Shown: positions 37,121-46,294, counted from the first letter of the stretch. The stretch: 64,000 nucleotides of DNA from Bacteroidetes bacterium UBA2475 (GCA_002342065.1 DDPF01000012.1:744001-808000); one strand, 5' to 3'. The notes: generated from the sequence alone by a model not told the origin. A program made the numbers and translations.

Positions 37121-37744
37121 TTGAAGAATATTTTACTAATACAGCCAAAATCCTTTTTAAAACTGATTTATCCTAAAGCTGTATGGAAAATTAATACAAT
37201 TGAAAAGATAATTTACCTAACATTTGATGATGGCCCTATTCCCGGGCTGACAGACTGGGTTTTAGACGAGCTAAAAAAATTTAACGCTAAAGCTACTTTT
37301 TTTTGTGTAGGCTCAAATATCCTTAAAAATCCAGCTATTTTTGAACGTATAAAAGCCGAGGGTCATATGGTTGCCAATCACACTATGTTTCATCCAAAAG
37401 GGTTTAAGACAGAAACTGTAAATTATATAAGTGAGGCTGAAGAGTGCAGGAATATTGTTAAAAATGATCTTTTCCGACCGCCGTACGGACAGTTGAAACG
37501 CGCACAGTACAAGGCTTTGCTGGATAAAGGCTTTAAAATTATTTTTTGGGATGTGATCAGTTACGATTACGAGAAAATAAGCGAAAAAGCATGTGTTAAT
37601 AACGTGATTCTCAACACCAAACCCGGCAGTATTGTGCTGTTTCACGATAATTTCAAGGCTGAAAAAAATTTACGCTATTCTTTGCCGTTATATCTGAAAC
37701 ATTTTGCACATTTGCACTACAAATTTAATGTTATAGAACCATGA
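37121..37744 (+). CDS. Polysaccharide deacetylase family protein (NodB domain)
   Basis: The 207-residue protein is a nearly minimal NodB domain: TFDDGP with D36/D37, the zinc motif H-x3-H in ANHTMFHP, FRPPYGQ, and the late motifs FWDVISYDY and GSIVLFHDN. Family members remove acetyl groups from N-acetylated glycans such as peptidoglycan or chitin oligomers. No signal peptide is seen, so its location and substrate are unclear. TTG start at 37121. The stop overlaps the next gene's ATG (ATGA, 37741-37744), suggesting translational coupling. Confidence 0.88.
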   Translation: MKNILLIQPKSFLKLIYPKAVWKINTIEKIIYLTFDDGPIPGLTDWVLDELKKFNAKATFFCVGSNILKNPAIFERIKAEGHMVANHTMFHPKGFKTETVNYISEAEECRNIVKNDLFRPPYGQLKRAQYKALLDKGFKIIFWDVISYDYEKISEKACVNNVILNTKPGSIVLFHDNFKAEKNLRYSLPLYLKHFAHLHYKFNVIEP

Positions 37745-38085
37745 GGCGAGTATTACAGTTTACGTTCTTTTTTGCTTTTTTACTGTTCATCTCATGCGGT
37801 TCAAATTCTAATACAGTAGTTGAAAAAACTTTTCACGTGTGGGGTAATAACGAAATTTGCAAACACACTATTGAAAAAGCCTGTAAATTAAATGGTGTAT
37901 CAGATCCTAGTTGGAACCAGGATTCAAAACTTTTAAAGTTTAAAATTGATACAGCTATCTTAAACACCGATGCCGTTTTAAAATCGGTTGCAAGCGCCGG
38001 TTACGATAACGAATTGTTTTTTGGTAACGATTACGCCTACTCTAATTTGCCTGAGGCCTGCCAATACGAAAGAAGAGATAATTAA
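37741..38085 (+). CDS. HMA-like lipoprotein with incomplete metal-binding motif
   Basis: The 114-residue product has a lipoprotein signal (lipobox ending at C19, LLFISCGS). The rest looks like a heavy-metal-associated ferredoxin-like domain: FHVWGNNEICKHTIEKACK, then a VASAGYDNE end. The usual CxxC is N37-E-I-C40 here, so one metal-binding cysteine is missing. Function is unknown; it may be a degenerate copper-binding lipoprotein. It overlaps the deacetylase gene by 4 nt and shares interlocked stops with the convergent DUF2480 gene. Confidence 0.75.
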   Translation: MRRVLQFTFFFAFLLFISCGSNSNTVVEKTFHVWGNNEICKHTIEKACKLNGVSDPSWNQDSKLLKFKIDTAILNTDAVLKSVASAGYDNELFFGNDYAYSNLPEACQYERRDN

Positions 38086-38588
38086 TTTTTCGCCTTATAC
38101 AAAGGCACTGTACTACAAGGCTCTCCATACATAATACTTTTAGCAAGCGGTTTTAATAAAGTGGTCAATTGCACATAGGCATTTGTTGGTAGTTCTTTTT
38201 CGCCGCAACCTTTTATAACTACACGCGCATCTTTAAATTGAGAAGTATCTAAAGCGGTTAATTTTTCAGCGAATAAAATATTTTCTATATCTTTTAAATT
38301 TCCAAAAATAATTCTTTTAGCGTATGGTTCTAACGCTAGGGTCAATAACATATAAGCCCAGGTTGGCACAATTGCATCTGCTGTACAAACTAATCCAACA
38401 ACTTTACTCTTGTAAATACTCCAATCGTTTGTTTTTATAAATTCCCTAAAATCTTTTTCCCTCAGAATTTGCTCCATGAACAAATGTGGTTTAATATCAA
38501 ATAAAACACGTTCGCCCGGAACATAAAATTCTTCCAGATCGATGGTGACGATACCACTGTTTGAAACCTTATTTACTATCTCATCCAT
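38082..38588 (-). CDS. DUF2480 protein, last gene of the suf operon
   Basis: From ATG 38588 the product is 168 residues (MDEIVNKVSNSGIVTIDLEEFY), the DUF2480 family, commonly placed with suf genes in Bacteroidota. The open frame continues upstream to 38624, but that part runs into a repeat-like hairpin, so the downstream ATG is preferred. A link to Fe-S cluster assembly is by association only. No transmembrane segment or metal motif is obvious; one cysteine lies in KGCGEKELPTNAYV. Its stop interlocks with that of the HMA-like gene. Confidence 0.82.
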   Translation of the reverse strand: MDEIVNKVSNSGIVTIDLEEFYVPGERVLFDIKPHLFMEQILREKDFREFIKTNDWSIYKSKVVGLVCTADAIVPTWAYMLLTLALEPYAKRIIFGNLKDIENILFAEKLTALDTSQFKDARVVIKGCGEKELPTNAYVQLTTLLKPLAKSIMYGEPCSTVPLYKAKN

Positions 38589-38633
38589 TTTGTTTCTGTT
38601 TATTTCAATCCCCCTGCAACACACTAGCTATCC

Positions 38634-38651
38634 CCCCCTTTTCAAAGGGGG
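38634..38651. repeat. GC-rich hairpin between sufT and the DUF2480 gene
   Basis: CCCCCTTT and AAAGGGGG are perfect 8-bp arms with a TC loop, beginning 3 nt after the sufT stop. No T-tract follows on the minus strand. A further run of Cs at 38610-38614 suggests a larger mosaic repeat. It may reduce or stabilise distal operon mRNA. Confidence 0.6.
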
Positions 38652-38653
38652 AA

Positions 38654-38983
38654 TTACATAAACCCTAATTCCAACTGCGCTACTTCACTCATCATTTCTT
38701 TTTCCCAGGTGGGTTCAAAAGTTAATTTTAATTCAGCTGACTTTACACCCGCTATTAATTTACATTTATTTTCTACCTCAGCCGGTAAACTCTCTGCCAC
38801 CGGGCAGTTTGGCGAGGTTAAGGTCATTACGATCTTTAAATTATTTTCGTCATCCAAATGCAATTCGTATATCAAACCTAATTCCCAAACATCAACAGGA
38901 ATCTCCGGATCAAAACAAGTTTTGATCTCTTCGATAATGCGTTGCATTAACTCTGTATTTTTTGTTACAATAATCGCACTCAT
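38654..38983 (-). CDS. sufT: DUF59/MIP18-family Fe-S assembly protein (SufT-like)
   Basis: The 109-residue protein has the DUF59 core: FDPEIPVDVWELGLIYELH and TLTSPNCPVAESLP, with the conserved cysteine in SPNCPVAE, and a C-terminal ELKLTFEPTWEKEMMSEVA. Such proteins help mature Fe-S enzymes and lie in suf operons. It is between sufE and the DUF2480 gene. Confidence 0.88.
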   Translation of the reverse strand: MSAIIVTKNTELMQRIIEEIKTCFDPEIPVDVWELGLIYELHLDDENNLKIVMTLTSPNCPVAESLPAEVENKCKLIAGVKSAELKLTFEPTWEKEMMSEVAQLELGFM

Positions 38984-39011
38984 AATCTTCTTTTCTATTA
39001 ACTATTCGCTT

Positions 39012-39428
39012 TTAACTAATAAACTTTAAAGCATCCGTTTTCATCATATTTATCATACTTACCAAACCATTTGCCCTTGTTGGACTCAAATGCTCTTTTA
39101 AACCAATTGTATCTACAAATTTTAAGTCAGCTTTTACAATTTCTTCTGCTTTATGGTTCGACAAAACTCTTACCATTAACGCTACCATTCCTTTAGTAAT
39201 AATAGCATCTGCATCTGCGGTATAAACAACATTTCCCTCTTTTAATTCAGAATTTAACCACACCCTACTTTGGCATCCTTTTATAATTCTGTCTTCTGTT
39301 TTAAATTCTTCTTTTATTAAAGGCAACGACTTTCCAAGATCAATAAGGTGTTCATATTTCCCTTCCCAATCGTCACCAAAGATCTCAAACTCTTCTACAA
39401 TTTCTTTTTCTATTTCGTTAATGGTCAT
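39012..39428 (-). CDS. sufE: Cysteine desulfuration protein SufE
   Basis: SufE accepts persulfide sulfur from SufS. The 138-residue protein has the acceptor cysteine C52 in IIKGCQSRVW and the conserved VRVLSNHKAEEIVKADLKFVDTIGLKEHLSPTR-type helical tail region. ATG start, 15 nt after sufS. Confidence 0.93.
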   Translation of the reverse strand: MTINEIEKEIVEEFEIFGDDWEGKYEHLIDLGKSLPLIKEEFKTEDRIIKGCQSRVWLNSELKEGNVVYTADADAIITKGMVALMVRVLSNHKAEEIVKADLKFVDTIGLKEHLSPTRANGLVSMINMMKTDALKFIS

Positions 39429-39443
39429 TAGTCGTTAGTCAAT

Positions 39444-40661
39444 TTAACTCAACATTTTAATCACTTTCACTAGCTTCTCAATAAAAATATCTATCTCTTC
39501 TTTTGTATTATAAATTGCAAATGAAATTCTAACGGTACCTTGCACATTTAAACAATTCATTAAAGGTTGTGTGCAGTGGTGGCCTGTTCTCACGGCAATA
39601 CCGTATTTATCCAACAAAGTTCCAACATCAAAAGGATGTTGTCCTTTTATATTGAAAGAAATAACGCCAGCTTTATGATCACTCTTTCCATAAATAATTA
39701 CCTCCGGCATTTCGCTCATCTTTTTTTGAGCGTATTGAACTAGCTCATGCTCGTGAGCAAAAATAGTTTGTATACCAACTGAATTTATGAAATCAATTGC
39801 AGCAGCAAAACCAATAGCGCCTGAAATATTTGGAGTACCTGGTTCAAAACGCAAAGCTCCTTCTGCATACTCAGTTTTCTCGAATGAAACAGTTTTAATT
39901 GTACCACCGCCCGGTTTTGAAATAGCAAGATCTTTTAACCATTTCTCAGAAAGATATAATAAACCAATTCCCGTTGGTCCGTACATTTTATGCGCGCTGC
40001 ACACAAAAAAATCAACATTCAGTTTTTGAAGATCGATGGGCATGTGCGGTGCAGATTGTGCTCCGTCCACCAAAATAGGAATATTATTTTTTTGAGCTAT
40101 TGTTTTAATTTTTTCCAAGTCAGTTATCAAACCCAAAGTATTTGAAACCTGCGTAATGGCAATTAGTTTTGTTTTCGAAGAAATTAATGCAGGGATCGAA
40201 GCGTAATCAATTGTCTGATCTTCTAATAACGGAATAACTTTTAATTTGCCACCGTTGGCCTCTGCCCATAATTGCCAGGGCAATATATTAGAGTGATGCT
40301 CGTATGTGGCCAAAAGAATTTCATCGCCTGCCTGTAAATAATTTTTAGCTAAACCCTGTACAACTAAATTTATTGAATCGGTGGTGCCCGCCGTAAAAAT
40401 AACTTGCTGATCGTTAATTACATTAAAATGTTTAGCAATGGTCTTACGTGCATTTTCAAACAATTCAGTTGCTTTTCTGCTAAGCGTATGAACGCCACGG
40501 TGAATATTTGAATTTGAAGTTTTATAGTAATCAGAAATACTTTCGATAACAGAAAGAGGTTTTTGACTGGTTGCACCGTTATCAAAATACACAAGATCGT
40601 AACCATTTATTTTTTGGTTAAGAATAGGGAATTGCTCGCGTATTTTATTTTGGACTTTCAA
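39444..40661 (-). CDS. sufS: Cysteine desulfurase SufS
   Basis: A PLP-dependent group II desulfurase that takes sulfur from L-cysteine for Fe-S assembly. The 405-residue protein shows the PLP lysine K225 in SAHKMYGPTG, the preceding DGAQSAPH motif, and the catalytic cysteine C363 in RTGHHCTQP; the short cysteine loop is the SufS rather than IscS form. The ATG directly follows the sufD stop (stop at 40662-40664, start at 40661). Confidence 0.96.
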   Translation of the reverse strand: MKVQNKIREQFPILNQKINGYDLVYFDNGATSQKPLSVIESISDYYKTSNSNIHRGVHTLSRKATELFENARKTIAKHFNVINDQQVIFTAGTTDSINLVVQGLAKNYLQAGDEILLATYEHHSNILPWQLWAEANGGKLKVIPLLEDQTIDYASIPALISSKTKLIAITQVSNTLGLITDLEKIKTIAQKNNIPILVDGAQSAPHMPIDLQKLNVDFFVCSAHKMYGPTGIGLLYLSEKWLKDLAISKPGGGTIKTVSFEKTEYAEGALRFEPGTPNISGAIGFAAAIDFINSVGIQTIFAHEHELVQYAQKKMSEMPEVIIYGKSDHKAGVISFNIKGQHPFDVGTLLDKYGIAVRTGHHCTQPLMNCLNVQGTVRISFAIYNTKEEIDIFIEKLVKVIKMLS

Positions 40662-41936
40662 TTATAATTCGTTTTCAAACAGATTCAAAATTTTCTCTTT
40701 TAGTTCGTCAACTTCTATTTTATTAATTACTTCTTGTGCAAAGGCATTTAGTAATAATTTTTTAGCACTTTCGCGACCAATACCTCTTGCATTCAAATAA
40801 AAAACAGCCACCTCATCAATTTTGCCTGTAGATGTGCCATGTGAACATTTTACATCGTCAGCATAAATTTCTAATTGTGGTTTTGTATTGATGGTTGCAT
40901 CATCGCTTAATAAAATATTTTTACTGCTTTGGTAAGCATTTGTTTTTTGAGCATCTTTCCTAACGTAAATCTTGCCGTTAAAAACACCTGTACTTTTATC
41001 AGTTATGATACCTTTATACAGCTCATTGCTTTCGCAATTTGGCATTTGGTGATCCATCAACGTATGGTTATCAACTAACTGATTATTTCTGGTTGTAAAT
41101 AAACCGTTTAAATGCGCTTGGCAATTTTGCGCTGCCAAAACTACATTGTGGTTATTACGAACTAATGCGCCACTCAAAGTAACAGTTGTGTTATCATACT
41201 TACCATAACGATTAATTGTAACCTGGTTAGTATTTACAGAAAATCCATTTGCGCCTTCGTTTTGAAAAGTATAAGAAGTTAATTTTGCATTTTCGCCAAC
41301 AAATTTTTCGCTTAAAAAATTAGTGAATACTTTTCCGGTACCAATACAAATTTGTTCTTCAATAATTGTTGCTTCCGCATTTTTTCCCAATTCAATTACA
41401 TTTCTTGGATTTACCAATGCTTCTGAATTTGCGCTTGACACATACAAAATATGGATCGGCATTTGTAGTTGTTCGTTATCAGCAATTTTTAAATGAAAGC
41501 CTGCTCCACTAAAAGCTGTGTTTAGAGCTATAAAAGCGTCGGACTCTACATTTGCTAAACAACCGATCAATTTTTTTTCTTCTTTATCCAAATTAGAAAA
41601 AGCCGTTAAGTGTAAGCCTTTTAAAATTAATTTATCGCTTAAGCTTTCAGAGTAATTTCCATTTACAACAACAAGCGTTAAAGCATCTTTTAATTTATAT
41701 TGCGCAACGTCGGTAACAGAATTTAATTTTTGTTCGATGTTCCTAAATTCTTTTTTAAAGATCCCATCAATATTACAGTACTTATAGTCTTCGTGTTTAT
41801 TATTTGGAATGCCTTTGTTCTCTAAATACAATAATGCTTTAGAAAGCTGATCATTATCAATAAAATTAACCTTCTCTGCCGAAGAAGAGATCTTATCAAT
41901 TATTAATTGTGCAGTATTTGATTTTTCCGCTATCAT
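40662..41936 (-). CDS. sufD: Fe-S cluster scaffold component SufD
   Basis: The 424-residue protein is a SufB/D-family beta-helix subunit of the SufBC2D scaffold: NRYGKYDNTTVTLSGALVRN, LMDHQMPNCESNELYKGI, and the C-terminal VKCSHGTSTGKIDE and YLNARGIGRESAKKLLLNAFAQEVI are characteristic. The conserved histidine in KCSHGT is present. It sits 1 nt after sufC. Confidence 0.94.
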   Translation of the reverse strand: MIAEKSNTAQLIIDKISSSAEKVNFIDNDQLSKALLYLENKGIPNNKHEDYKYCNIDGIFKKEFRNIEQKLNSVTDVAQYKLKDALTLVVVNGNYSESLSDKLILKGLHLTAFSNLDKEEKKLIGCLANVESDAFIALNTAFSGAGFHLKIADNEQLQMPIHILYVSSANSEALVNPRNVIELGKNAEATIIEEQICIGTGKVFTNFLSEKFVGENAKLTSYTFQNEGANGFSVNTNQVTINRYGKYDNTTVTLSGALVRNNHNVVLAAQNCQAHLNGLFTTRNNQLVDNHTLMDHQMPNCESNELYKGIITDKSTGVFNGKIYVRKDAQKTNAYQSSKNILLSDDATINTKPQLEIYADDVKCSHGTSTGKIDEVAVFYLNARGIGRESAKKLLLNAFAQEVINKIEVDELKEKILNLFENEL

Positions 41937-41937
41937 A

Positions 41938-42699
41938 TTACTTTTCTAAACTTTCAAACTGTTTTTTGATCTCGTCATATCCTTTTGCTTCTAATTCAAG
42001 CGCCAATTCTTTACCACCTGATCTTACAATTTGACCATTGTATAAAATATGTACAAAATCGGGAACGATATAATCCAACAAACGTTGATAGTGTGTAATT
42101 ACAACAAAAGCGTTTTCTTTACTCTTTAATGCATTCACTCCTGTAGCAACAATTCTTAACGCATCAATATCCAAACCACTATCGGTTTCGTCTAACACGG
42201 CTAGTTTCGGATTTAACATTGCCATTTGGAAGATCTCATTCCTCTTTTTTTCACCGCCACTAAATCCTTCGTTCACACTTCTATTGGTTAATTTTCCATC
42301 AAGCTCAACCAACTTTTGTTTTTCTTTTACTAATGCTAAAAAATCTTTTGCCGGCATTTCTTCTTGTCCGTGGTAAGCACGAATTTCGTTTAAAGCAGTT
42401 TTTAAAAAATTAATATTGCTTACTCCCGGTATTTCTACAGGATATTGAAACGCTAAAAACAAACCTTCACGTGCCCTGTCTTCTGCCGCAAGATCCAACA
42501 AGTTCTTACCATTAAAAATTACTTCGCCTTGTGTAACTTCGTAATCTTCGCGCCCGGCTAAAACGCTTGCAAGGGTAGATTTTCCAGAACCATTTGGGCC
42601 CATGATGGCATGAATTTCTCCGGCTTTAATTTCTAAATTAATCCCTTTTAATATTTCTTTGTCGCCAATTGAGGCATGCAGATTTTTAATTGTTATCAT
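41938..42699 (-). CDS. sufC: SufC ATPase
   Basis: The 253-residue ABC-type ATPase drives the SufBCD complex. Walker A GPNGSGKST is at residues 34-42, the signature reads VNEGFSGGEKKRNEI, Walker B is LAVLDETDSGLDIDAL, and the switch histidine is in VITHYQR. It begins 9 nt after the intruding membrane glycosyltransferase gene, so it is probably still co-transcribed with sufB. Confidence 0.96.
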   Translation of the reverse strand: MITIKNLHASIGDKEILKGINLEIKAGEIHAIMGPNGSGKSTLASVLAGREDYEVTQGEVIFNGKNLLDLAAEDRAREGLFLAFQYPVEIPGVSNINFLKTALNEIRAYHGQEEMPAKDFLALVKEKQKLVELDGKLTNRSVNEGFSGGEKKRNEIFQMAMLNPKLAVLDETDSGLDIDALRIVATGVNALKSKENAFVVITHYQRLLDYIVPDFVHILYNGQIVRSGGKELALELEAKGYDEIKKQFESLEK

Positions 42700-42708
42700 G
42701 TTCTTGTT

Positions 42709-44439
42709 TTAAATATTATAACTATAATCGAATATTTTTACGTTTAAATTTTTTATATAAAAAGCTTCTTTACTTTTGTTCCAGATAAAAAAACTTAGTT
42801 TGTCATTCTGTTCAAATTTCCCTGTAACGCCCATTGAAAGTATACATTTTTTCCACTCACAACAATCGGTTGATGGAATTTCGTTTACTCTAAAAGCTTC
42901 ATAAATTTTTTCTTTTTTATCAGGACCAGAACCGATCAGGTTAAACGAAGCATTATAAGAAGAATTTGGCGAAACTTCTTTGCGTTCGAATTCGGCAACC
43001 ACATAAAAATTATTTGATCTTCTTTTAATGTCATAATCGTAACCTGCGCCGTATTCTATATTTGCAAAATTGTATGTGCTATCAAAAATAACATTTGAAT
43101 GTTTAGCGTTCTTACTTTCAAATAATAATTCACTTCCTTTTTTTGAATACAACGGCAGATCGTTAGCGCCACCCAAACTATCACCACATGCTTTATTTGT
43201 TTTTAAAAAGACATAAGCGTATTTATTAAAATTCATTCCGTTGCCTTTAATGATGCCATGACGGTACTGATAAATATATAAAAGATTCATGCAAAGCAAA
43301 ATTAAAGCAATAGAGCTAACAGCATATTTTAACCTTACCGGAAAATTCTGGAACATGTACGCACCTGCAATTATAAACATGGGGATAAAATCTACAAATG
43401 TGCGGATACCAAATCCATCAAAATAATTATAGGCCCAGTAAGATCCAAATACGTAGAAGATTATAGCCAAAGAAAAAACAAAAACAAAGCCTTTATACCT
43501 GTTAATATTAAACATTGGGATCAAACCAAATAACAATAAAAGACAAAGCGGAACATAAATAAACAATCCATTATTAAATCCAAACAACATTTTAAATACT
43601 GATGGATCATTAAAATAAAAACCATTGCCTGCATAAGAATCCTGAATGAGTTTTCCGTTTTGATTATACCAGGCTATACTCTGGATAGAACATATTAAAA
43701 GAAATATAACGATCGAGAGGTAAAAGTATTTTGACTTTAAAATAACTTTTATAGTACTTATAAGATCGTATTTATTTTGAAAAAAGAAAGGAACAAAAAG
43801 TAACAGAAGAACATTTACAGGACGCACAAGAATAATTAAACCTAATACTGCGGCACTTAAATAAGAATACTTTGCTTTTCTTTTTTGAAGGAGGTTTAAA
43901 GCGAAATAAAAGAACATACTTGTTAAAGCAAAAGCGTAAACGTGTGGCATTCCAGGTTCGTTAACCGTATAGCTAAAAAGGTGTGTGCCAAAACAGGTTA
44001 AAAAAATAAGGACAGCAACATAATTTTGTTTTATATTCAGCTGCAATAATAGTTTCTTAATAAAGATCAGTCCTAATGTGCAATAAAAGATCCCTGCAAA
44101 ATAAACCCCCATTTGAAATGGTAAAGAAAAACCATCTACAGCAAAACCAAAGACCTTAGAAAAAAGTAAAGCTGCAAAAAAGAAAGGTGCAATAAGTATT
44201 GAAACTCCAATAGTATGCACATTAATTGTGCCTGTAGGTGTCTCTATCAAATACCAATCATTTCCGCTTTGATGTGTAAAATTATTGTCTATAAAAAGTG
44301 ATATGAGGTAAGAATAATAATCACGTGCGTCGCCATCAATTGCAATTTTTCTTTCGAAGCTAAGAACTACAAAAAAAAGTACAATAACACAAAATGCTAT
44401 AACAAGATTTAAATAATTATTTTTTACGAATGAATTCAA
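42709..44439 (-). CDS. Membrane GT-C-like protein inserted between sufB and sufC
   Basis: The 576-residue product has about ten transmembrane segments up to about residue 410 and a soluble C-terminal domain of about 150 residues with beta-rich sequence (NFYVVAEFERKEVSPNSS). The first loop (KIAIDGDARDYYSYLISLFIDN) and the motifs LIILVRPVNVLLL, YAGNGFYFNDPSVFKMLFGF and FGIRTFVDFIPMF align with the paralogue at 19126-20505, suggesting a GT-C glycosyltransferase. The start is TTG, 10 nt after sufB, and sufC follows 9 nt later. No Fe-S role is evident. Confidence 0.72.
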   Translation of the reverse strand: MNSFVKNNYLNLVIAFCVIVLFFVVLSFERKIAIDGDARDYYSYLISLFIDNNFTHQSGNDWYLIETPTGTINVHTIGVSILIAPFFFAALLFSKVFGFAVDGFSLPFQMGVYFAGIFYCTLGLIFIKKLLLQLNIKQNYVAVLIFLTCFGTHLFSYTVNEPGMPHVYAFALTSMFFYFALNLLQKRKAKYSYLSAAVLGLIILVRPVNVLLLLFVPFFFQNKYDLISTIKVILKSKYFYLSIVIFLLICSIQSIAWYNQNGKLIQDSYAGNGFYFNDPSVFKMLFGFNNGLFIYVPLCLLLLFGLIPMFNINRYKGFVFVFSLAIIFYVFGSYWAYNYFDGFGIRTFVDFIPMFIIAGAYMFQNFPVRLKYAVSSIALILLCMNLLYIYQYRHGIIKGNGMNFNKYAYVFLKTNKACGDSLGGANDLPLYSKKGSELLFESKNAKHSNVIFDSTYNFANIEYGAGYDYDIKRRSNNFYVVAEFERKEVSPNSSYNASFNLIGSGPDKKEKIYEAFRVNEIPSTDCCEWKKCILSMGVTGKFEQNDKLSFFIWNKSKEAFYIKNLNVKIFDYSYNI

Positions 44440-44449
44440 AATACAAATA

Positions 44450-45904
44450 CTATCCCACGCTGCCTTCTAAACTTACAGCTAATAATTTTTGGGCTTCAAC
44501 AGCAAACTCCATTGGAAGTTTATTTAATACCTCTTTGCAATAACCATTTACAATTAAACCAATTGCTTTTTCGTTATCAATGCCCCGTTGTTTGCAATAA
44601 AATAATTGATCTTCACCAATTTTACTTGTTGTGGCCTCGTGTTCGACTACCGCGGTCTTATCTTTAATTTCTATATATGGAAAAGTGTGTGCGCCACATT
44701 TGTCGCCCATTAATAAACTATCGCATTGCGAAAAATTACGTGAGTTGGTTGCGCCTTTACGAATTTGAACTAGGCCACGGTAACTGTTATTGCTAAAACC
44801 GGCACTTATTCCTTTTGAAATAATAGTACTACGGGTGTTTTTTCCGATGTGGATCATTTTTGTTCCGGTATCAGCTTCCTGCATATTATTGGTTAAAGCC
44901 ACCGAATAAAATTCGCCCACACTATTATTACCTTTTAAAATTACCGAAGGATATTTCCAGGTAATTGCAGAGCCTGTTTCAACCTGTGTCCAGCTGATCT
45001 TTGAATTATCTTCTAAACAAATACCACGCTTGGTAACAAAATTAAAAATACCGCCTTTACCATTTTTATCGCCAGGATACCAGTTTTGTACGGTACTGTA
45101 TTTTACTTCTGCATTTTTATGTGCAATAATTTCAACAATTGCGGCGTGTAATTGGTTCTCATCGCGTTGTGGTGCTGTGCAACCTTCGAGGTATGAAACA
45201 TAACTTCCTTCGTCGGCAACAATTAAGGTACGTTCAAACTGACCAGTACCTGTTGCGTTGATACGGAAATAGGTAGAAAGTTCCATCGGGCATCTAACGC
45301 CTTTGGGTATGTAGCAAAAAGACCCATCGCTATAAACCGCGGAGTTTAATGCTGCAAAATAATTATCTGTGTAAGGAACTACGGTTCCCATGTATTTTTT
45401 TATCAGATCGGGAAATTCATGAACAGCTTCGCTGAAAGAACAAAAAATAATTCCTTTTTCAGATAGCGTTTCTCTAAAGGTTGTTTTAACCGACACACTG
45501 TCAAAAACAGCATCAACCGCTATGTTTGACTGCACACCGCTTAAACGTTTTTGTTCTTCTAAAGAGATGCCCAGTTTGGCAAATGTTTTTAAAAGTTCGG
45601 GATCCACCTCATCCAAGCTTTTTAATTCAGGTTTAACTTTTGGCGCAGAATAATAACTAATGTTTTGGAAATCGATCTTCGGATAGTGTAAATGCGCCCA
45701 ATTACTTGGCTCAGGTAAAGTTTGCCAATGACGAAAAGCCTTTAACCTAAATTCAAGCAACCACTCCGGTTCGTTCTTCTTTTTACTAAGTGCGGTTACA
45801 ACCTGCTCATTTAAGCCTGGAGCAAAAGTATCCGAATCAATATTGGTTGTAAAACCAAATTCATAGTCCTTATTAATATGTTCCTGTAAGATCTCGTTAG
45901 CCAT
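44450..45904 (-). CDS. sufB: Fe-S cluster scaffold component SufB
   Basis: From ATG 45904 the protein is 484 residues (MANEILQEHINKDYEFGF), the normal SufB length. An extended frame to 45976 would overlap the A-type carrier gene by 62 nt and is rejected. Signature parts: YVSYLEGCTAPQRDENQLHAAI, VQNWYPGD, KGIFNFVTKRG, GKNTRSTIISKGIS, and GDKCGAHTFPYIE near the C-terminus. SufB binds the nascent cluster with SufC and SufD. It starts 10 nt after the A-type carrier stop. Confidence 0.95.
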   Translation of the reverse strand: MANEILQEHINKDYEFGFTTNIDSDTFAPGLNEQVVTALSKKKNEPEWLLEFRLKAFRHWQTLPEPSNWAHLHYPKIDFQNISYYSAPKVKPELKSLDEVDPELLKTFAKLGISLEEQKRLSGVQSNIAVDAVFDSVSVKTTFRETLSEKGIIFCSFSEAVHEFPDLIKKYMGTVVPYTDNYFAALNSAVYSDGSFCYIPKGVRCPMELSTYFRINATGTGQFERTLIVADEGSYVSYLEGCTAPQRDENQLHAAIVEIIAHKNAEVKYSTVQNWYPGDKNGKGGIFNFVTKRGICLEDNSKISWTQVETGSAITWKYPSVILKGNNSVGEFYSVALTNNMQEADTGTKMIHIGKNTRSTIISKGISAGFSNNSYRGLVQIRKGATNSRNFSQCDSLLMGDKCGAHTFPYIEIKDKTAVVEHEATTSKIGEDQLFYCKQRGIDNEKAIGLIVNGYCKEVLNKLPMEFAVEAQKLLAVSLEGSVG

Positions 45905-45914
45905 TATCTTTAAT

Positions 45915-46241
45915 TTAAACTGAGAAAGATTCTCCGCAACCACAGGTGCGGTTAGCGTTTGGGTTATTAAATACAAAACCTTTACCGTTAAGGCCCCCGG
46001 TATACTCTAATTCAGTTCCAATCAGGTACAAAAAGCTCTTGCGGTCAACTACTATCTTAATTCCCTTGTCTTCAAACATTTGGTCGCCTTCTTTTAACTG
46101 GTTATCAAACTCTAATTTATAAGATAAACCAGAGCATCCACCACCATCAACTCCAACCCGGATAAAAGTATCTAAAGGATGGTTTTCTGTCTTGATCAAA
46201 TCGATGGCATGATTCTTAGCATTTTCTGTTACAGTGATCAT
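45915..46241 (-). CDS. A-type Fe-S carrier (HesB/IscA/SufA family)
   Basis: The 108-residue protein has the three conserved cysteines of A-type carriers: C36 in GGGCSGLSY and the C100-G-C102 pair in RTCGCGESF. It is expected to accept clusters from SufBCD and pass them to apoproteins. It is the first gene of the suf operon, downstream of the palindrome-bearing promoter; exact orthology to SufA, ErpA or IscA is not decided. Confidence 0.93.
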   Translation of the reverse strand: MITVTENAKNHAIDLIKTENHPLDTFIRVGVDGGGCSGLSYKLEFDNQLKEGDQMFEDKGIKIVVDRKSFLYLIGTELEYTGGLNGKGFVFNNPNANRTCGCGESFSV

Positions 46242-46279
46242 AACTATATGATTTTAAATTATTTAACAATTATTCTTAA

Positions 46280-46294
46280 TTAGATTAAATCTAA
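46280..46294. promoter_or_regulatory. Palindrome near the suf transcription start
   Basis: TTAGATTAAATCTAA is a perfect 7-bp inverted repeat around one base. It lies just downstream of the -7 box of the suf promoter, within the predicted start of the leader, an operator-like position. Confidence 0.4.

Noticed and set aside
38589..38624. Upstream start for the DUF2480 gene
   Set aside because: It would encode MCCRGIEINRNK from repeat-like sequence, absent from the family's usual N-terminus.
45905..45976. N-terminal extension of sufB
   Set aside because: It would overlap the A-type carrier gene and add 24 residues unlike any SufB N-terminus; ATG 45904 fits the family.
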